Assembly: GCF_026241255.1 (NCBI RefSeq)
Contig: NZ_JAPHNC010000006.1
Span: 1 to 64,000 of the forward strand
Reading direction: 5' to 3'
DNA length: 64,000 nucleotides
Source: Helicobacter sp. MIT 21-1697
Lineage (GTDB): Bacteria; Campylobacterota; Campylobacteria; Campylobacterales; Helicobacteraceae
Part shown: positions 46,697 to 55,245 of the stretch, in pieces
How the letters are laid out: each line of letters starts with the position of its first letter
How positions within the stretch are numbered: position 1 is the first letter of the stretch
Notes under the pieces: generated by a model
Seen by the model: the letters and a program-made list of their open reading frames with translations, nothing else
What the model was told of the DNA's origin: nothing
The model's database searches: none
Made by a program: the position numbers and the translations under genes

Positions 46697-47353
46697 CTAT
46701 TTATCGGCTTTTGCCTCTATCATCTTTTTTAGCTCTTTTTTAACTTTTGTGAGATTGCTACAAGTAAGCAGTGGGATAAGATTCTGAATCTCTGCTATGC
46801 TTTTATCCCACCATTTCAACGCAAGTAAAAGCATAGTCAGTTCCTCATCAAATCGCTTTTTGATAACTCTTGCAGGATTGCCCACTGCGATACTATAAGG
46901 TGCAATATCACTTGCCACAACAGCATTTGCACCGATAATCGCTCCATCGCCAATGCGCACACCGGGCAAAATCGTGGCATTTTGCCCAATCCACACATCA
47001 TTGCCAATGATTGTATCGCCCTTGAGTGGTAGCTCACAAAGCGGCGGCGCACTCATCTCCCAGCCCTCAAAAATATAAAATGGAAAGGTGCTAGGTGCAT
47101 TCATTTGGTGATTCGCCCCATTCATCACAAACTCCACTCCAGCAGCGATTTGGCAGAATTTGCCAATGATGAGTTTGTCATTATTAAACTCATAATGGTG
47201 GCTGATATGGGATTCAAAATCGCTATCGGCTATGTAGGTGAAATCACCCACGATAACATTTGGATTCTTAATCGTTGGCTTCACATAGGAGAGGGAATCC
47301 ACGCCTTTGATGGGAAAGGGATTGTTGGGGTTTGGTGCGATTTTATTTTTCAT
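46697..47353 (-). CDS. CatB/Vat-type hexapeptide O-acetyltransferase
   Basis: The 218-residue left-handed beta-helix protein has [20 protein letters not shown], the xenobiotic-acetyltransferase loop with catalytic His ([20 protein letters not shown]), and hexapeptide repeats [20 protein letters not shown]. This resembles streptogramin (Vat) and CatB chloramphenicol acetyltransferases. Chromosomal members often have unknown natural substrates, so resistance should not be assumed. It overlaps the ClbS-like gene by four bases. Confidence 0.85.
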   Translation of the reverse strand: MKNKIAPNPNNPFPIKGVDSLSYVKPTIKNPNVIVGDFTYIADSDFESHISHHYEFNNDKLIIGKFCQIAAGVEFVMNGANHQMNAPSTFPFYIFEGWEMSAPPLCELPLKGDTIIGNDVWIGQNATILPGVRIGDGAIIGANAVVASDIAPYSIAVGNPARVIKKRFDEELTMLLLALKWWDKSIAEIQNLIPLLTCSNLTKVKKELKKMIEAKADK

Positions 47354-47877
47354 TTGTCTCCTTTGGCTTTGTATTGTCGCATTCTCTTTTTAATGCACTT
47401 GCTCGCCCAATCATAATGACTTGAAGTCGCACTCACGCAGTAGCTCCCAAGACTTGTATTTCCACACCATTTATAATGCTTTTTGATAAAAAGCTCCTGT
47501 GGTGGCAGACTTTCTATGAGTTCCATACATTGCGCGTGGCTACTATTAAGCATTGCCTTTGCGTTCTCTAATGTTGTGCTTTGGTGCTTTTGCCAAATTT
47601 CTCTATTCATCGCAGGATAGGTTTTGAAATTATAAGGTGCGGGGAGAAAAGGCACAAAATCACTTGTCTTATTAAGATTTGTGCGCACAAAGTGGAGCAA
47701 AAGCATCTGCCATTCATACAAATGCACTAGCACATCACGCAAAGTCTTGTCGCGTTCGTTATACTCAAAAGGTGCGCTCTGTTGCTCAAGCGGGATTTGT
47801 TCTATCAGCGTAAGCAGAGATTTATAATTGCTTTGGCTTAGGGTAAGTAAGTCGCTTTTGTTGGTAGGGCGGGGCAT
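47350..47877 (-). CDS. ClbS/DfsB-family four-helix protein
   Basis: The 175-residue protein matches the ClbS/DfsB (DUF1706) layout: [20 protein letters not shown] at the start, [39 protein letters not shown] and the late tryptophans of [14 protein letters not shown]. ClbS is a cyclopropane hydrolase that protects colibactin producers. Here there is no colibactin cluster, so the role is probably stress or foreign genotoxin protection. It is coupled to the acetyltransferase gene. Confidence 0.8.
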   Translation of the reverse strand: MPRPTNKSDLLTLSQSNYKSLLTLIEQIPLEQQSAPFEYNERDKTLRDVLVHLYEWQMLLLHFVRTNLNKTSDFVPFLPAPYNFKTYPAMNREIWQKHQSTTLENAKAMLNSSHAQCMELIESLPPQELFIKKHYKWCGNTSLGSYCVSATSSHYDWASKCIKKRMRQYKAKGDK

Positions 47878-47940
47878 AGGAGTCCTTTGGGTTTGGAATC
47901 TAAGGGATAGATTCTATCACAATTTATAGATTTTTAGAAT

Positions 47941-48297
47941 CTACTTTTTCTTTGGTTTTTTAGGCTTTGGTGGAGGTAGAGTGGGGGCTAAGGTTAGCAC
48001 CACTTCTCTTAAAAGAGTGTGAGAATCCACATCAAGGATATAAGATTCTTTTGCGCCCGGATAAGGAATCCCAAGCGGGGCGGATTCTAAAAGGGGCTTT
48101 AAAATTTCAAATTGCTTGACGAAAAGCGCCTCATCGCAGAGTAAGAAAATCGGCTTAGGCACACTCTGCTCTCTCTCAAGCACATAAATGCAGTATTCAC
48201 CAAACATCTTTTTGGCACTAAAGGTATAGGGCGTGTCTGCCATTGCGCTTGAAAGTGATTCTAACACGAAGTCTTTGAAGTTTTCAGTTGTGGGCAT
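47941..48297 (-). CDS. TfoX/Sxy N-terminal-domain protein
   Basis: With the start at ATG 48297 (AGGAGTCCC upstream) the product has 118 residues: FKDFVLESLSSAMADTPYTF, then KKMFGEYCIYVLE, LLCDEALFVKQF and a poly-Pro/Lys tail. This is the TfoX N-terminal domain alone; the C-terminal domain occurs as separate genes in the 735-bp repeats. The family is linked to competence regulation in gamma-proteobacteria; here its role is unknown. The frame extends to 48399 without support. Confidence 0.8.
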   Translation of the reverse strand: MPTTENFKDFVLESLSSAMADTPYTFSAKKMFGEYCIYVLEREQSVPKPIFLLCDEALFVKQFEILKPLLESAPLGIPYPGAKESYILDVDSHTLLREVVLTLAPTLPPPKPKKPKKK

Positions 48298-48395
48298 TGG
48301 GACTCCTATAATCAAAGTTTTGCAAAGTGGATTATACACCGATTCTAATAATTTTTGCATTTGAGTGCTTTTATTTTGGAATCTAAAATTCCCTC

Positions 48396-48917
48396 TCAAA
48401 GAATCCCAAGTTGTATTTTAGAATTTTCCCTCTCAAGCTTTAACAACCACTCTTTGCGTTTCAGTCCTCCCGCATAGCCTGTGAGGCTTTTATCACTTCC
48501 AATCACTCTGTGGCAGGGGATAAGTAGCGCAATGGGATTTGCTCCTACTGCGTTGCCCACAGCTTGCGCAGACATTTTGGCAATGCCTCTTTGGTGCGCT
48601 AGAATTTGGGCTATCTCTTTATAGCTCATCGTGCGTCCATAGGGGATTGTGCGCAAAATCGCCCATACAGATTCTCTAAAGGCTGTGCTTTGCGTGGATA
48701 GTGGAGCTAGAGGCGGAGTAAAGGGCGGAATCTCCCTGCTGAAGTAGAGTTCTAGCCATTGCTTCGTTTGGGCTAAAATCGGCGTTTGCTTCTGCACATA
48801 ATCCTTTGGCAGTGTGAAGTGCTTTTGTCCCTCAAACCACAAGCCAAATAGTGCGTTTTCATCACTTGCAAAGATGATGTTGCCAAGCGGTGAGGGATAT
48901 TGCTGCACATAGTTCAT
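48396..48917 (-). CDS. ogt: Methylated-DNA-protein-cysteine methyltransferase
   Basis: The enzyme removes O6-alkyl groups from guanine by suicide transfer to its Cys. The 173-residue protein has the active-site LLIPCHRVIG (Cys135), the Arg finger/helix-turn-helix region GRTMSYKEIAQILA and SLTGYAGGLKRKEWLL. The stop lies in the upstream end of the TfoX-N frame. Its ATG overlaps the stop of a 49-codon gene. Confidence 0.95.
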   Translation of the reverse strand: MNYVQQYPSPLGNIIFASDENALFGLWFEGQKHFTLPKDYVQKQTPILAQTKQWLELYFSREIPPFTPPLAPLSTQSTAFRESVWAILRTIPYGRTMSYKEIAQILAHQRGIAKMSAQAVGNAVGANPIALLIPCHRVIGSDKSLTGYAGGLKRKEWLLKLERENSKIQLGIL

Positions 48918-49063
48918 TGCGCATTACCAAAAGAGGCATTAGAATCTGCGGAGGCTTCCTCCCTTTGGGTGTGGAAGTAAGTGCGAAGCAGGGCGCAAAG
49001 GGTGATTTGACAATGTGTAATAGGCTTGAGCTCAAAAAGCACAATAATTTGCTTACTTGGCAT
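48914..49063 (-). CDS. 49-residue small protein coupled to ogt
   Basis: ATG 49063 lies after AAGGATTGCTA. The product starts MPSKQIIVLFELKPITHCQI, and its TGA overlaps the ogt ATG. The opening strand IIVLFELKP resembles small monooxygenase-type ferredoxin folds, but the remainder is too short, so it may be a truncated gene kept for coupling. Confidence 0.4.
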   Translation of the reverse strand: MPSKQIIVLFELKPITHCQITLCALLRTYFHTQREEASADSNASFGNAQ

Positions 49064-49162
49064 TAGCAATCCTTATAAAAAGATATTTTAACATTCTACC
49101 CCTAAATAAATTTAAATAGCTTGTGTTTTTAGGCTAAAACATCGCACTTTGTGTAAAGTAAA

Positions 49163-49741
49163 TTAAGGAATCCACTCTATAATAGCGTTTTGTGGGCGAT
49201 TCTTACGCCATTGCATAAACTCTCTAAAGTCTGTAATGCCCTCTTGCAACACGGCTTGATAATATTCTATCCCCGCAATTTTTAGGTTATCTGGCGTTTC
49301 AAACTTAAGCTTTAGAATCTGCTCCTTTTGTGCTTCACTCATCACTTGCAGAATGCGCTCTGCCACTTTTTCAAAATACCCCGCATACCTGCTGCCTTGC
49401 ACAATGTGAATCATATCTATCTGCCATACTTGCTCGTCTTGGTAGAATGCGTGCCATTCCAAACATTTATCCTCTTCACTCAAAAGATTGCGGTATTCTA
49501 TGTGGATAATTTTAGGATTGTTGGCAAGTTTTGCTATTGCTTCAAAGCTTCGGGCAACTTCAAGTGTAGGCGTGTAAATATGAAAATCAATATCAAGATG
49601 TTTGCACAACAAGCCCATTTTGAGTGAGCCAATCAGGTTAATTTCCGCACCAATGCTTTGCCAACATTCCAAAACTTTGCTTTCCTCTATAACTTCAAAA
49701 GCTTTTTGTTGGTTGCTATAAGCAATGTGGAGAGGGGACAT
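49163..49741 (-). CDS. Nucleotidyltransferase-fold protein
   Basis: The 192-residue protein has the Pol-beta-type signature INLIGSLKMGLLCKHLDIDF (GS followed by DxD-like DIDFHIYT) and a third acidic residue in WQIDMIHIV. That supports a nucleotidyltransferase fold of the GrpB/MNT kind. The substrate is unknown. It is a single minus-strand gene with its own gap on each side. Confidence 0.65.
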   Translation of the reverse strand: MSPLHIAYSNQQKAFEVIEESKVLECWQSIGAEINLIGSLKMGLLCKHLDIDFHIYTPTLEVARSFEAIAKLANNPKIIHIEYRNLLSEEDKCLEWHAFYQDEQVWQIDMIHIVQGSRYAGYFEKVAERILQVMSEAQKEQILKLKFETPDNLKIAGIEYYQAVLQEGITDFREFMQWRKNRPQNAIIEWIP

Positions 49742-49890
49742 AGAATGCCTTTAGAGTGAGCTAAATGTATTATATCAAAAAAGCTTTATAGCATTAACTC
49801 GCCCTTATCCTGTTTTCTTCATTCTTGTAACTTGTTTTTTGATACAATGCGGATTTTGAAAATCAATCAAGAAACATAAAAGGAGAGGGA

Positions 49891-50790
49891 ATGACACAAA
49901 AAGCTAAAAGTTCGCCCCTAATTCTAGGGCATATTCTCGCACTTGGCACGATGATAGTTTGGGGTGCGACTTTTAGCTCTACCAAAGCACTTTTAGCAGA
50001 TTTTTTAGCAAGTAAGATTCTGCTTTTTCGCTTTTGCATTGCCTTTTTACTTTTGCTCTTTTTGCGCCCTCAAACCTTAGTATTTCGCGGATTGAGGGCA
50101 GAGGGATTGCTTATGCTTGCTGGGCTAAGTGGCGGGTGCTTGTATTTTTTGCTAGAAAATGTTGCGCTGTATTTCACAAGTGCTTCTAATGCCTGTGTAC
50201 TTGTCGCGATTAATCCAATCTTTACAGGAATCTTGGGATTTTTCTTATTCAAAAAGCCCATTAAATGGACATTTTTGCTCGGATTTGTCATCGCAAGCGT
50301 GGGGATTGTGTTTGTGGTGTTTCGTGGGGATTTTTCCCTCACACTCTCTCCTTTGGGAGATTTACTCTGCCTTTTGGCTGGGCTTGTTTGGTCGTTTTAT
50401 ACGCTGATTTTAGACAAAGTCTTTGAACTTTTCAAAGGGCAAAGTCCGCTGCTTATCACGCGTAAAGTGTTCTTTTATGGGATTTTATTTACCTTGCCCT
50501 TTGCGCTTTTTGGCATTTTTGCGCGTGGAGATTTCCCGCTTCATCGCTTTGTGGAGATACCAAATTTGCTCAATCTCTTATTTCTAGGCTTAGTCGCTTC
50601 GGCTCTGTGTTATCTAAGCTGGAATGCGTCAATGAAGATTCTAGGTATATATCGGGCGAGTGCGTATATTTACTCTGTGCCACTTTTTGGTATTTTGAGC
50701 GCAGTTTTAGCACTTGGTGAGCCTTTGGATAGGTTTATTGTTATCGGGGGTATTTTGATTGTGCTAGGACTGCTTTTGTCGCAGAAGTGA
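49891..50790 (+). CDS. EamA/DMT-superfamily transporter
   Basis: The 299-residue protein has ten membrane helices in two EamA repeats: LALGTMIVWGATFSSTKALL at the start of the first and LCLLAGLVWSFYTLILDKVF at the start of the second. These carriers export metabolites or amino acids. An AAAGGAGAGG site precedes the ATG. Substrate unknown. Confidence 0.88.
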   Translation: MTQKAKSSPLILGHILALGTMIVWGATFSSTKALLADFLASKILLFRFCIAFLLLLFLRPQTLVFRGLRAEGLLMLAGLSGGCLYFLLENVALYFTSASNACVLVAINPIFTGILGFFLFKKPIKWTFLLGFVIASVGIVFVVFRGDFSLTLSPLGDLLCLLAGLVWSFYTLILDKVFELFKGQSPLLITRKVFFYGILFTLPFALFGIFARGDFPLHRFVEIPNLLNLLFLGLVASALCYLSWNASMKILGIYRASAYIYSVPLFGILSAVLALGEPLDRFIVIGGILIVLGLLLSQK

Positions 50791-50925
50791 GGAAATAGGC
50801 TATTTATTGTCCTCTTTATGAAACTAAATTTCTAGCTTGTGTTTTTAGGCAAAGTGGAGAATTTATGTATCGGGCTGCAATTACGCATTAAAGCCAAAAT
50901 CTCATCTAAAACATAAGGAGGCGCA

Positions 50926-51384
50926 ATGTCGCTAGAGAGGGTAAAGGCGCATTTGGCACAATATCATTTAGAGGATAGAATTATGGAGTTTCCTGTCTCA
51001 TCGGCGAGTGTGGCAGAGGCGGCAAGCGCGATTGGCTGCACACAAAAAGAGATTGCAAAAACGCTTTCTTTTATGCTAGGAGAGAAACCTATACTTATCG
51101 TTGTTGCTGGAGATTGCAAAGTCAATAATGCTAAGTTTAAAGCGGAATTTCACACAAAGGCAAAGATGATTCCATTTGAAAGTGTAGAAGTATTGATTGG
51201 ACACGCAGTTGGCGGGGTTTGCCCCTTTGGTGTAAATGAAAATGTGTCGGTGTATTTGGATAGTTCCTTGCAGAATCTTAAAACTCTCTATCCTGCGTGT
51301 GGGAGTGCAAATAGTGCGGTTTGCCTTAGCTTAGCAGAGCTAGAACTTGCTTCTTGCTATGAAAAATGGATAGATGTGTGCTAA
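50926..51384 (+). CDS. ybaK: YbaK/EbsC-type aminoacyl-tRNA deacylase
   Basis: The 152-residue protein has the YbaK fold: SSASVAEAASAIGCTQKEIA, then KTLSFMLGEKPILIVVAGD with the conserved Lys, and AVGGVCPFGVNENVSVYLD with the GGxxPxG loop. It removes wrongly loaded amino acids (Cys or Ala from tRNA-Pro). Cytoplasmic and stand-alone. AAGGAGG precedes the ATG. It ends about 100 bp before the second 735-bp repeat. Confidence 0.88.
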   Translation: MSLERVKAHLAQYHLEDRIMEFPVSSASVAEAASAIGCTQKEIAKTLSFMLGEKPILIVVAGDCKVNNAKFKAEFHTKAKMIPFESVEVLIGHAVGGVCPFGVNENVSVYLDSSLQNLKTLYPACGSANSAVCLSLAELELASCYEKWIDVC

Positions 51385-51427
51385 AGCAGGGTATAAGCGC
51401 ATTTGTAAGTATCTCTAGGATAAAGTT

Positions 51428-51738
51428 TTAAAATTTCGGGCGGACTTTGGCTGCTGAATGCACGTTCAAGGTTTTTTGTCCTAAAGGTTTGAGGAAGTCG
51501 CTAAACTCTTTTAACTCCTTTTTGCGAGAGGGTGGGAGATTGTTGTAGTCTTGGTCTGTGATTGCGCCCTCTAGTGTGTATAAATGCACAAGGCAACATT
51601 TGGGATAAGATTCTTTAAGTCTCACAAAGGCTTCCTCTGCGCCAAGACTTTTTAAATCCTCTGATGAGCAAATCCCCACAGATTCTAGCTTCTTGGCGAT
51701 TTCTTTGCCAATGTTTTTAAAGAGGTGAGAGATTGCAT
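51428..51738 (-). pseudogene. TfoX C-terminal domain gene, frameshifted near its start (copy B)
   Basis: Same as copy A: start ATG 51738 after AAGGAG in one frame, family sequence in another. Here the frame passes the repeat border and ends with an extra tail (PLGQKTLNVHSAAKVRPKF) that may be the original 3' end. GTG 51679 could start an 83-residue product. Confidence 0.65.
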
Positions 51739-51799
51739 TGCTACTCCTTTACATCAAAATGCTTGAGGCGAGTATTAAGCGCACAGATTCTATCATAAT

Positions 51800-52069
51800 T
51801 TATAGCCTTTTAGAATCTTCTTGCCACCTTTTTAGTGTCGGAAATAATTTCGTGCAGTGCGCTTTGAATTGCTCATTGCTCATTCCCGCTTGTGCGCCAT
51901 AGAGCGAACACATCTCTATATACTCTTGCAGTGAAACTTTATGGATAAACTCACCCATTTCATAGCAATATTTGCAATAATCCGCGCTTATGCTTCCGTT
52001 CTTTTCTAAGCCCATTTGTTCTTTGGAAGCAAGGGGCATACCGCAACTTTGACAGATTAGATTTTGCAT
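51800..52069 (-). CDS. Putative zinc-ribbon protein (copy B)
   Basis: Identical in sequence to 41401-41670, with the same two CxxC pairs and the same coupling to a 37-codon frame. Perfect identity suggests recent duplication or ongoing conversion. Confidence 0.8.
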   Translation of the reverse strand: MQNLICQSCGMPLASKEQMGLEKNGSISADYCKYCYEMGEFIHKVSLQEYIEMCSLYGAQAGMSNEQFKAHCTKLFPTLKRWQEDSKRL

Positions 52070-52182
52070 TAAGAATCCTTTCGCATATACTCTGCGAGGA
52101 AGTGAAAAAACTCTTGGGAGATTTCAAAATGCCCTATGTCAATATGATTTTTTGACGCTACACCGATGAAGTAATGGGGCAT
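52069..52182 (-). CDS. 37-residue small protein (copy B)
   Basis: Identical to 41670-41783, with an AAGGA ribosome site and TAATG overlap with the zinc-ribbon gene. Confidence 0.5.
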   Translation of the reverse strand: MPHYFIGVASKNHIDIGHFEISQEFFHFLAEYMRKDS

Positions 52183-52203
52183 ATTGTTCCTTTTGGGTTG
52201 GGG

Positions 52204-53958
52204 TTATAGGTTTTTTTCAAAACTCCAAGTTTCAAGCACGAATTTTTCCAATTCTTCGTGTCTTGTATTAATCGCATCTTTATCCCATACACCTTTATTT
52301 ACCACAAAATCCTTTATTTCTCTTTGTTGTATTAAAGGGGAATTTTCATAACTTGCAAGTTTATCTTTAAAAGGTTTATTGCCAATGGATATGTTATGTG
52401 GTTTGTTTATGAGTAACAAATTACCAATGCAATGCAGATAGTAATCATTGTAAAATTCCTCATCATATTCACAATATCCACTACTTAATTCTTCCCCATT
52501 TTCTGTTTGTGGTGCGATATGTTCTATCTCTGGAGTTTGTATCTCTTTTAATGAAAATTTATAGCCCTTAGTGTGTATGTCATCATTCCTTAAATAATTT
52601 TCATATCGCATAAGCAAATAAGGTGCTATCCTTATTTTTTGCTTCTTCTGTTCATAAATATTACATAAACCCCTCTTTATTTCTTCATCTCCCCAATACC
52701 AATTTCTGTCATTGCCAACACATATTTCTTTTAGCCCATCAACAAGGCTTTCAATGTTATTAAAATTTTTCAATACATTATCAAGTCTTGCAGCAAGATT
52801 TGCACTTGTTTTTACAATCTTATGGCGAACAATCATAATTTCTAAAGCTTTATAAACTTCCTCTAATTTCTCTTTATTGTCTCCGAATAAATGATAGGCT
52901 TTTAATACAAATGGGTAAGATTCATAAGAATCTAACATTAGCAAATAATCTTTATATACACTTTCCATTTTTTCAAATTCTTTAAAATTGATAAAGGCAT
53001 TTTTAAGCTCTTTTACATAATTTTCAATCCAAGCAATTTTTTCACCATTACTTTTACTTTTATTTTCTGTGTCCTGCTTGTATTGTTTCTTATAATTTAC
53101 ATCATTGTCATTTTCTCTGTAATTAAAACCAAATTTAGAATAAGAAATATTGAAATAATTTAAAATGGAATCTTCATCAGCAATTTTTATGTCATTAATT
53201 AAACGATAAATTGTTTCAAAAATACTTGTTATTTCCTTAAGCCTCACCTCTGAATCTTCCTTATCACAATAAGTATAAATTTGATAAGCAAGATAAGATT
53301 TAAGCTTTTCCATATTTGTAAGTTTTTTGCCACGATTATTTTGCAACTCAAACATTAAAACAGAATCTTTTTTGTTAGCAAAAGGTATGCTTAAAATCTC
53401 GGCATTTTGCAAAGCTTGAAAAATATCTAAAATTTCCTTGTTTTCTTTGCTTTTTAAGGCTTTTATAAAAAATACTTTTGCTTTTTTGATACGCTCTTGT
53501 GAGGGAGTTTGTGGTTCGTGTTTTTTATCATCATTGTTGATAATCACATCTTTAAAATAGTCTCTATCGTATTCTACCGCTTGGAGCTTGGCTTTAGAGC
53601 GATTAATCAAATAATCCTCTTCTATATATTTTAGAAAATCCTCGTTGCTTATTTCATTGTCTAGTCGCTCATTTTTCGCTTTTTCTTTTAAAACATTACA
53701 TAAAGCTCTTACAAAAATAATAATTGTAGTAATGCGTTGCTGTCCATCAATAATATCGTTTGTTTTGTCTCCACTTAATTTTTCAAGTAAAACATTGCCA
53801 AAGAAATAATGATTTTCTCCCTTTGTTGCTTCCTCTAAATCTGCTAAAAAGTCTTTCCATTGTTCCTCTTCCCAAGAATATGCTCTTTGATAAACAGGGA
53901 TTATGTATTGTTTTTCTCCCTCAAAAAATTCTTTAATTGTTGTTTTGTTAGGCGTCAT
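52204..53958 (-). CDS. DUF262/DUF1524 nuclease-like protein (GmrSD type), number 2
   Basis: The 584-residue protein has the N-terminal DUF262 domain (IPVYQRAYSWEEEQWKDFLA, then NDIIDGQQRITTIIIFVRAL) and the C-terminal DUF1524 HNH-type motif (TPEIEHIAPQTENGEELSSG, later HCIGNLLLINKPHNISIGNK). Outside these motifs it differs strongly from the first DUF262 protein, yet its last codons (FEKNL) lie in the same repeat. A poly-T promoter element lies about 50 bp upstream. It is probably a defence protein acting on modified or foreign DNA. Confidence 0.85.
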   Translation of the reverse strand: MTPNKTTIKEFFEGEKQYIIPVYQRAYSWEEEQWKDFLADLEEATKGENHYFFGNVLLEKLSGDKTNDIIDGQQRITTIIIFVRALCNVLKEKAKNERLDNEISNEDFLKYIEEDYLINRSKAKLQAVEYDRDYFKDVIINNDDKKHEPQTPSQERIKKAKVFFIKALKSKENKEILDIFQALQNAEILSIPFANKKDSVLMFELQNNRGKKLTNMEKLKSYLAYQIYTYCDKEDSEVRLKEITSIFETIYRLINDIKIADEDSILNYFNISYSKFGFNYRENDNDVNYKKQYKQDTENKSKSNGEKIAWIENYVKELKNAFINFKEFEKMESVYKDYLLMLDSYESYPFVLKAYHLFGDNKEKLEEVYKALEIMIVRHKIVKTSANLAARLDNVLKNFNNIESLVDGLKEICVGNDRNWYWGDEEIKRGLCNIYEQKKQKIRIAPYLLMRYENYLRNDDIHTKGYKFSLKEIQTPEIEHIAPQTENGEELSSGYCEYDEEFYNDYYLHCIGNLLLINKPHNISIGNKPFKDKLASYENSPLIQQREIKDFVVNKGVWDKDAINTRHEELEKFVLETWSFEKNL

Positions 53959-54007
53959 TTTCCTCTCCTTTTATTTTCTTTTATTCATTTCAACCCAGCA
54001 TTTTATC

Positions 54008-54016
54008 AAAAAAAAA
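54008..54016 (-). promoter_or_regulatory. Poly-T promoter element, T9 (towards DUF262 number 2)
   Basis: Minus strand: TTTGCAA, T9, then GATAAAATGCTGGG. It matches the elements at 43758 (T17) and 46642 (T15) apart from tract length and loss of the TTG before the tract. Confidence 0.5.
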
Positions 54017-54026
54017 TTGCAAATCA

Positions 54027-55208
54027 TTAATGGGTAAATTTGTTATTTTGTGCCTTTAGCATTCCAAAAGAGGCAATCCACAGCACTAATCCCACACCAG
54101 CAGCACAAGCAAGAGCGATATAGGCATAAAAATATCCAAAATATTGCGCGATAAATCCTCCCAAACTCCCGCTTAGTGCTGCTCCTATGCCGCCAAAAGT
54201 CATTACACTTGCAAGAGCTGCGTTAATATGCCCACTTCCACGCAGCATTATTGCAACTAAAATGGGCAGAATCACACCTGTAATCCCCGCTCCAACGCCA
54301 TCAAGAATCTGCGTAGCTATCATTCCAGCTAGATTCTCAAAATGTGCGGCTATGCCCCCACGCACGATAAGAGCGACAAAGCAGCTCCCCATAAGGACAA
54401 AATACACTTTAGAAAAATGCGGCGCGTTATTTGCACTTAAAAGTTTCATACACACAAGCGAGATGACAATCATCGTGCTTTGGGCGATGAGGATTGTCGC
54501 AGCTGCATACGCCCCGCTTGAATCAATGCCAAGCGTATGCGCTCTTTGACTAAGCAGGGGTAGCATATACGCATTGCTCAAATGAAAGCAAAACATCGCC
54601 CCACCTAAGATAAGCACCGATTTATCACTCAATGCCTCCCATAAGCCAATGCGTGTGTCGCCCTCTTGTCCCCTTGCGACTTTGTGATTAATGCTTTCTT
54701 TGCGAATAAAACTAAGAAATATAAGCGAAAAGATACCCATCGCAGCGGTAATAACAAAGATTGAGCCAATCCCATACCAAAGTGCAAATCCAAAGCTAAG
54801 CAATGCGCTAAAGGCTGTCCCTGCGTGTTTATAGGCTTCATTGAGGCTTACTTGTCTGCTATAATCTGCAAGTCCCACGATACCAAGTGTGAGGGCTGCA
54901 AATGCGGGAGCAAGGCACACTGCACATAGAGCCACGCTCATTTGAGCCAAAAGCGTAAAGCTAAAGTGGGGGTAAAAATAATTTGCCAAAGTCGCCAAAA
55001 CGATAGCGCAGATACACAAGCCAATCAGGGACTTTTTGTGCGGTGTCTTGTCTATCAAAATCCCTAAAGGTATCCCAAAAATTAGCGCACAAAGCGAAGT
55101 AATCGTGGAAATTAGCCCGATTTGGGATTCCATAAAGTCGTGCTGCTGCAAAAACACACCCAAATAAGGACCCAAGCCATCACGCACATCGGCAACAAAG
55201 AAATTCAA
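54027..55208 (-). CDS. MFS transporter
   Basis: The 393-residue protein has 12 membrane helices with LNFFVADVRDGLGPYLGVFL at the start and the inter-helix motif GIPLGILIDKTPHKK. The first usual start codon in frame is TTG 55208. However, AGGAGG (55241-55246) lies five bases before an ATC at 55235 in the same frame, and the codons between read INPHHTLAW, as expected of an MFS N-terminus. The real start is probably that ATC or a mutated ATG. The ribosome site overlaps the stop of the upstream gene. Substrate unknown. Confidence 0.8.
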   Translation of the reverse strand: MNFFVADVRDGLGPYLGVFLQQHDFMESQIGLISTITSLCALIFGIPLGILIDKTPHKKSLIGLCICAIVLATLANYFYPHFSFTLLAQMSVALCAVCLAPAFAALTLGIVGLADYSRQVSLNEAYKHAGTAFSALLSFGFALWYGIGSIFVITAAMGIFSLIFLSFIRKESINHKVARGQEGDTRIGLWEALSDKSVLILGGAMFCFHLSNAYMLPLLSQRAHTLGIDSSGAYAAATILIAQSTMIVISLVCMKLLSANNAPHFSKVYFVLMGSCFVALIVRGGIAAHFENLAGMIATQILDGVGAGITGVILPILVAIMLRGSGHINAALASVMTFGGIGAALSGSLGGFIAQYFGYFYAYIALACAAGVGLVLWIASFGMLKAQNNKFTH

Positions 55209-55245
55209 CCAAGCAAGCGTATGGTGCGGATTGATGCAATCCTCC

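Larger units (their letters stand above)
51488..52222. repeat. 735-bp direct repeat, copy B
   Basis: Matches 41089-41823 almost perfectly in the same orientation. It carries the TfoX C-domain scar, the zinc-ribbon gene, the 37-codon gene and the last codons of the second DUF262 gene. Confidence 0.95.

Noticed and set aside
48862..49044. 60-codon minus-strand frame overlapping the ogt start
   Set aside because: A different frame in the same stretch has a ribosome site and a stop coupled to ogt; this one has no start signal and overlaps ogt coding sequence.
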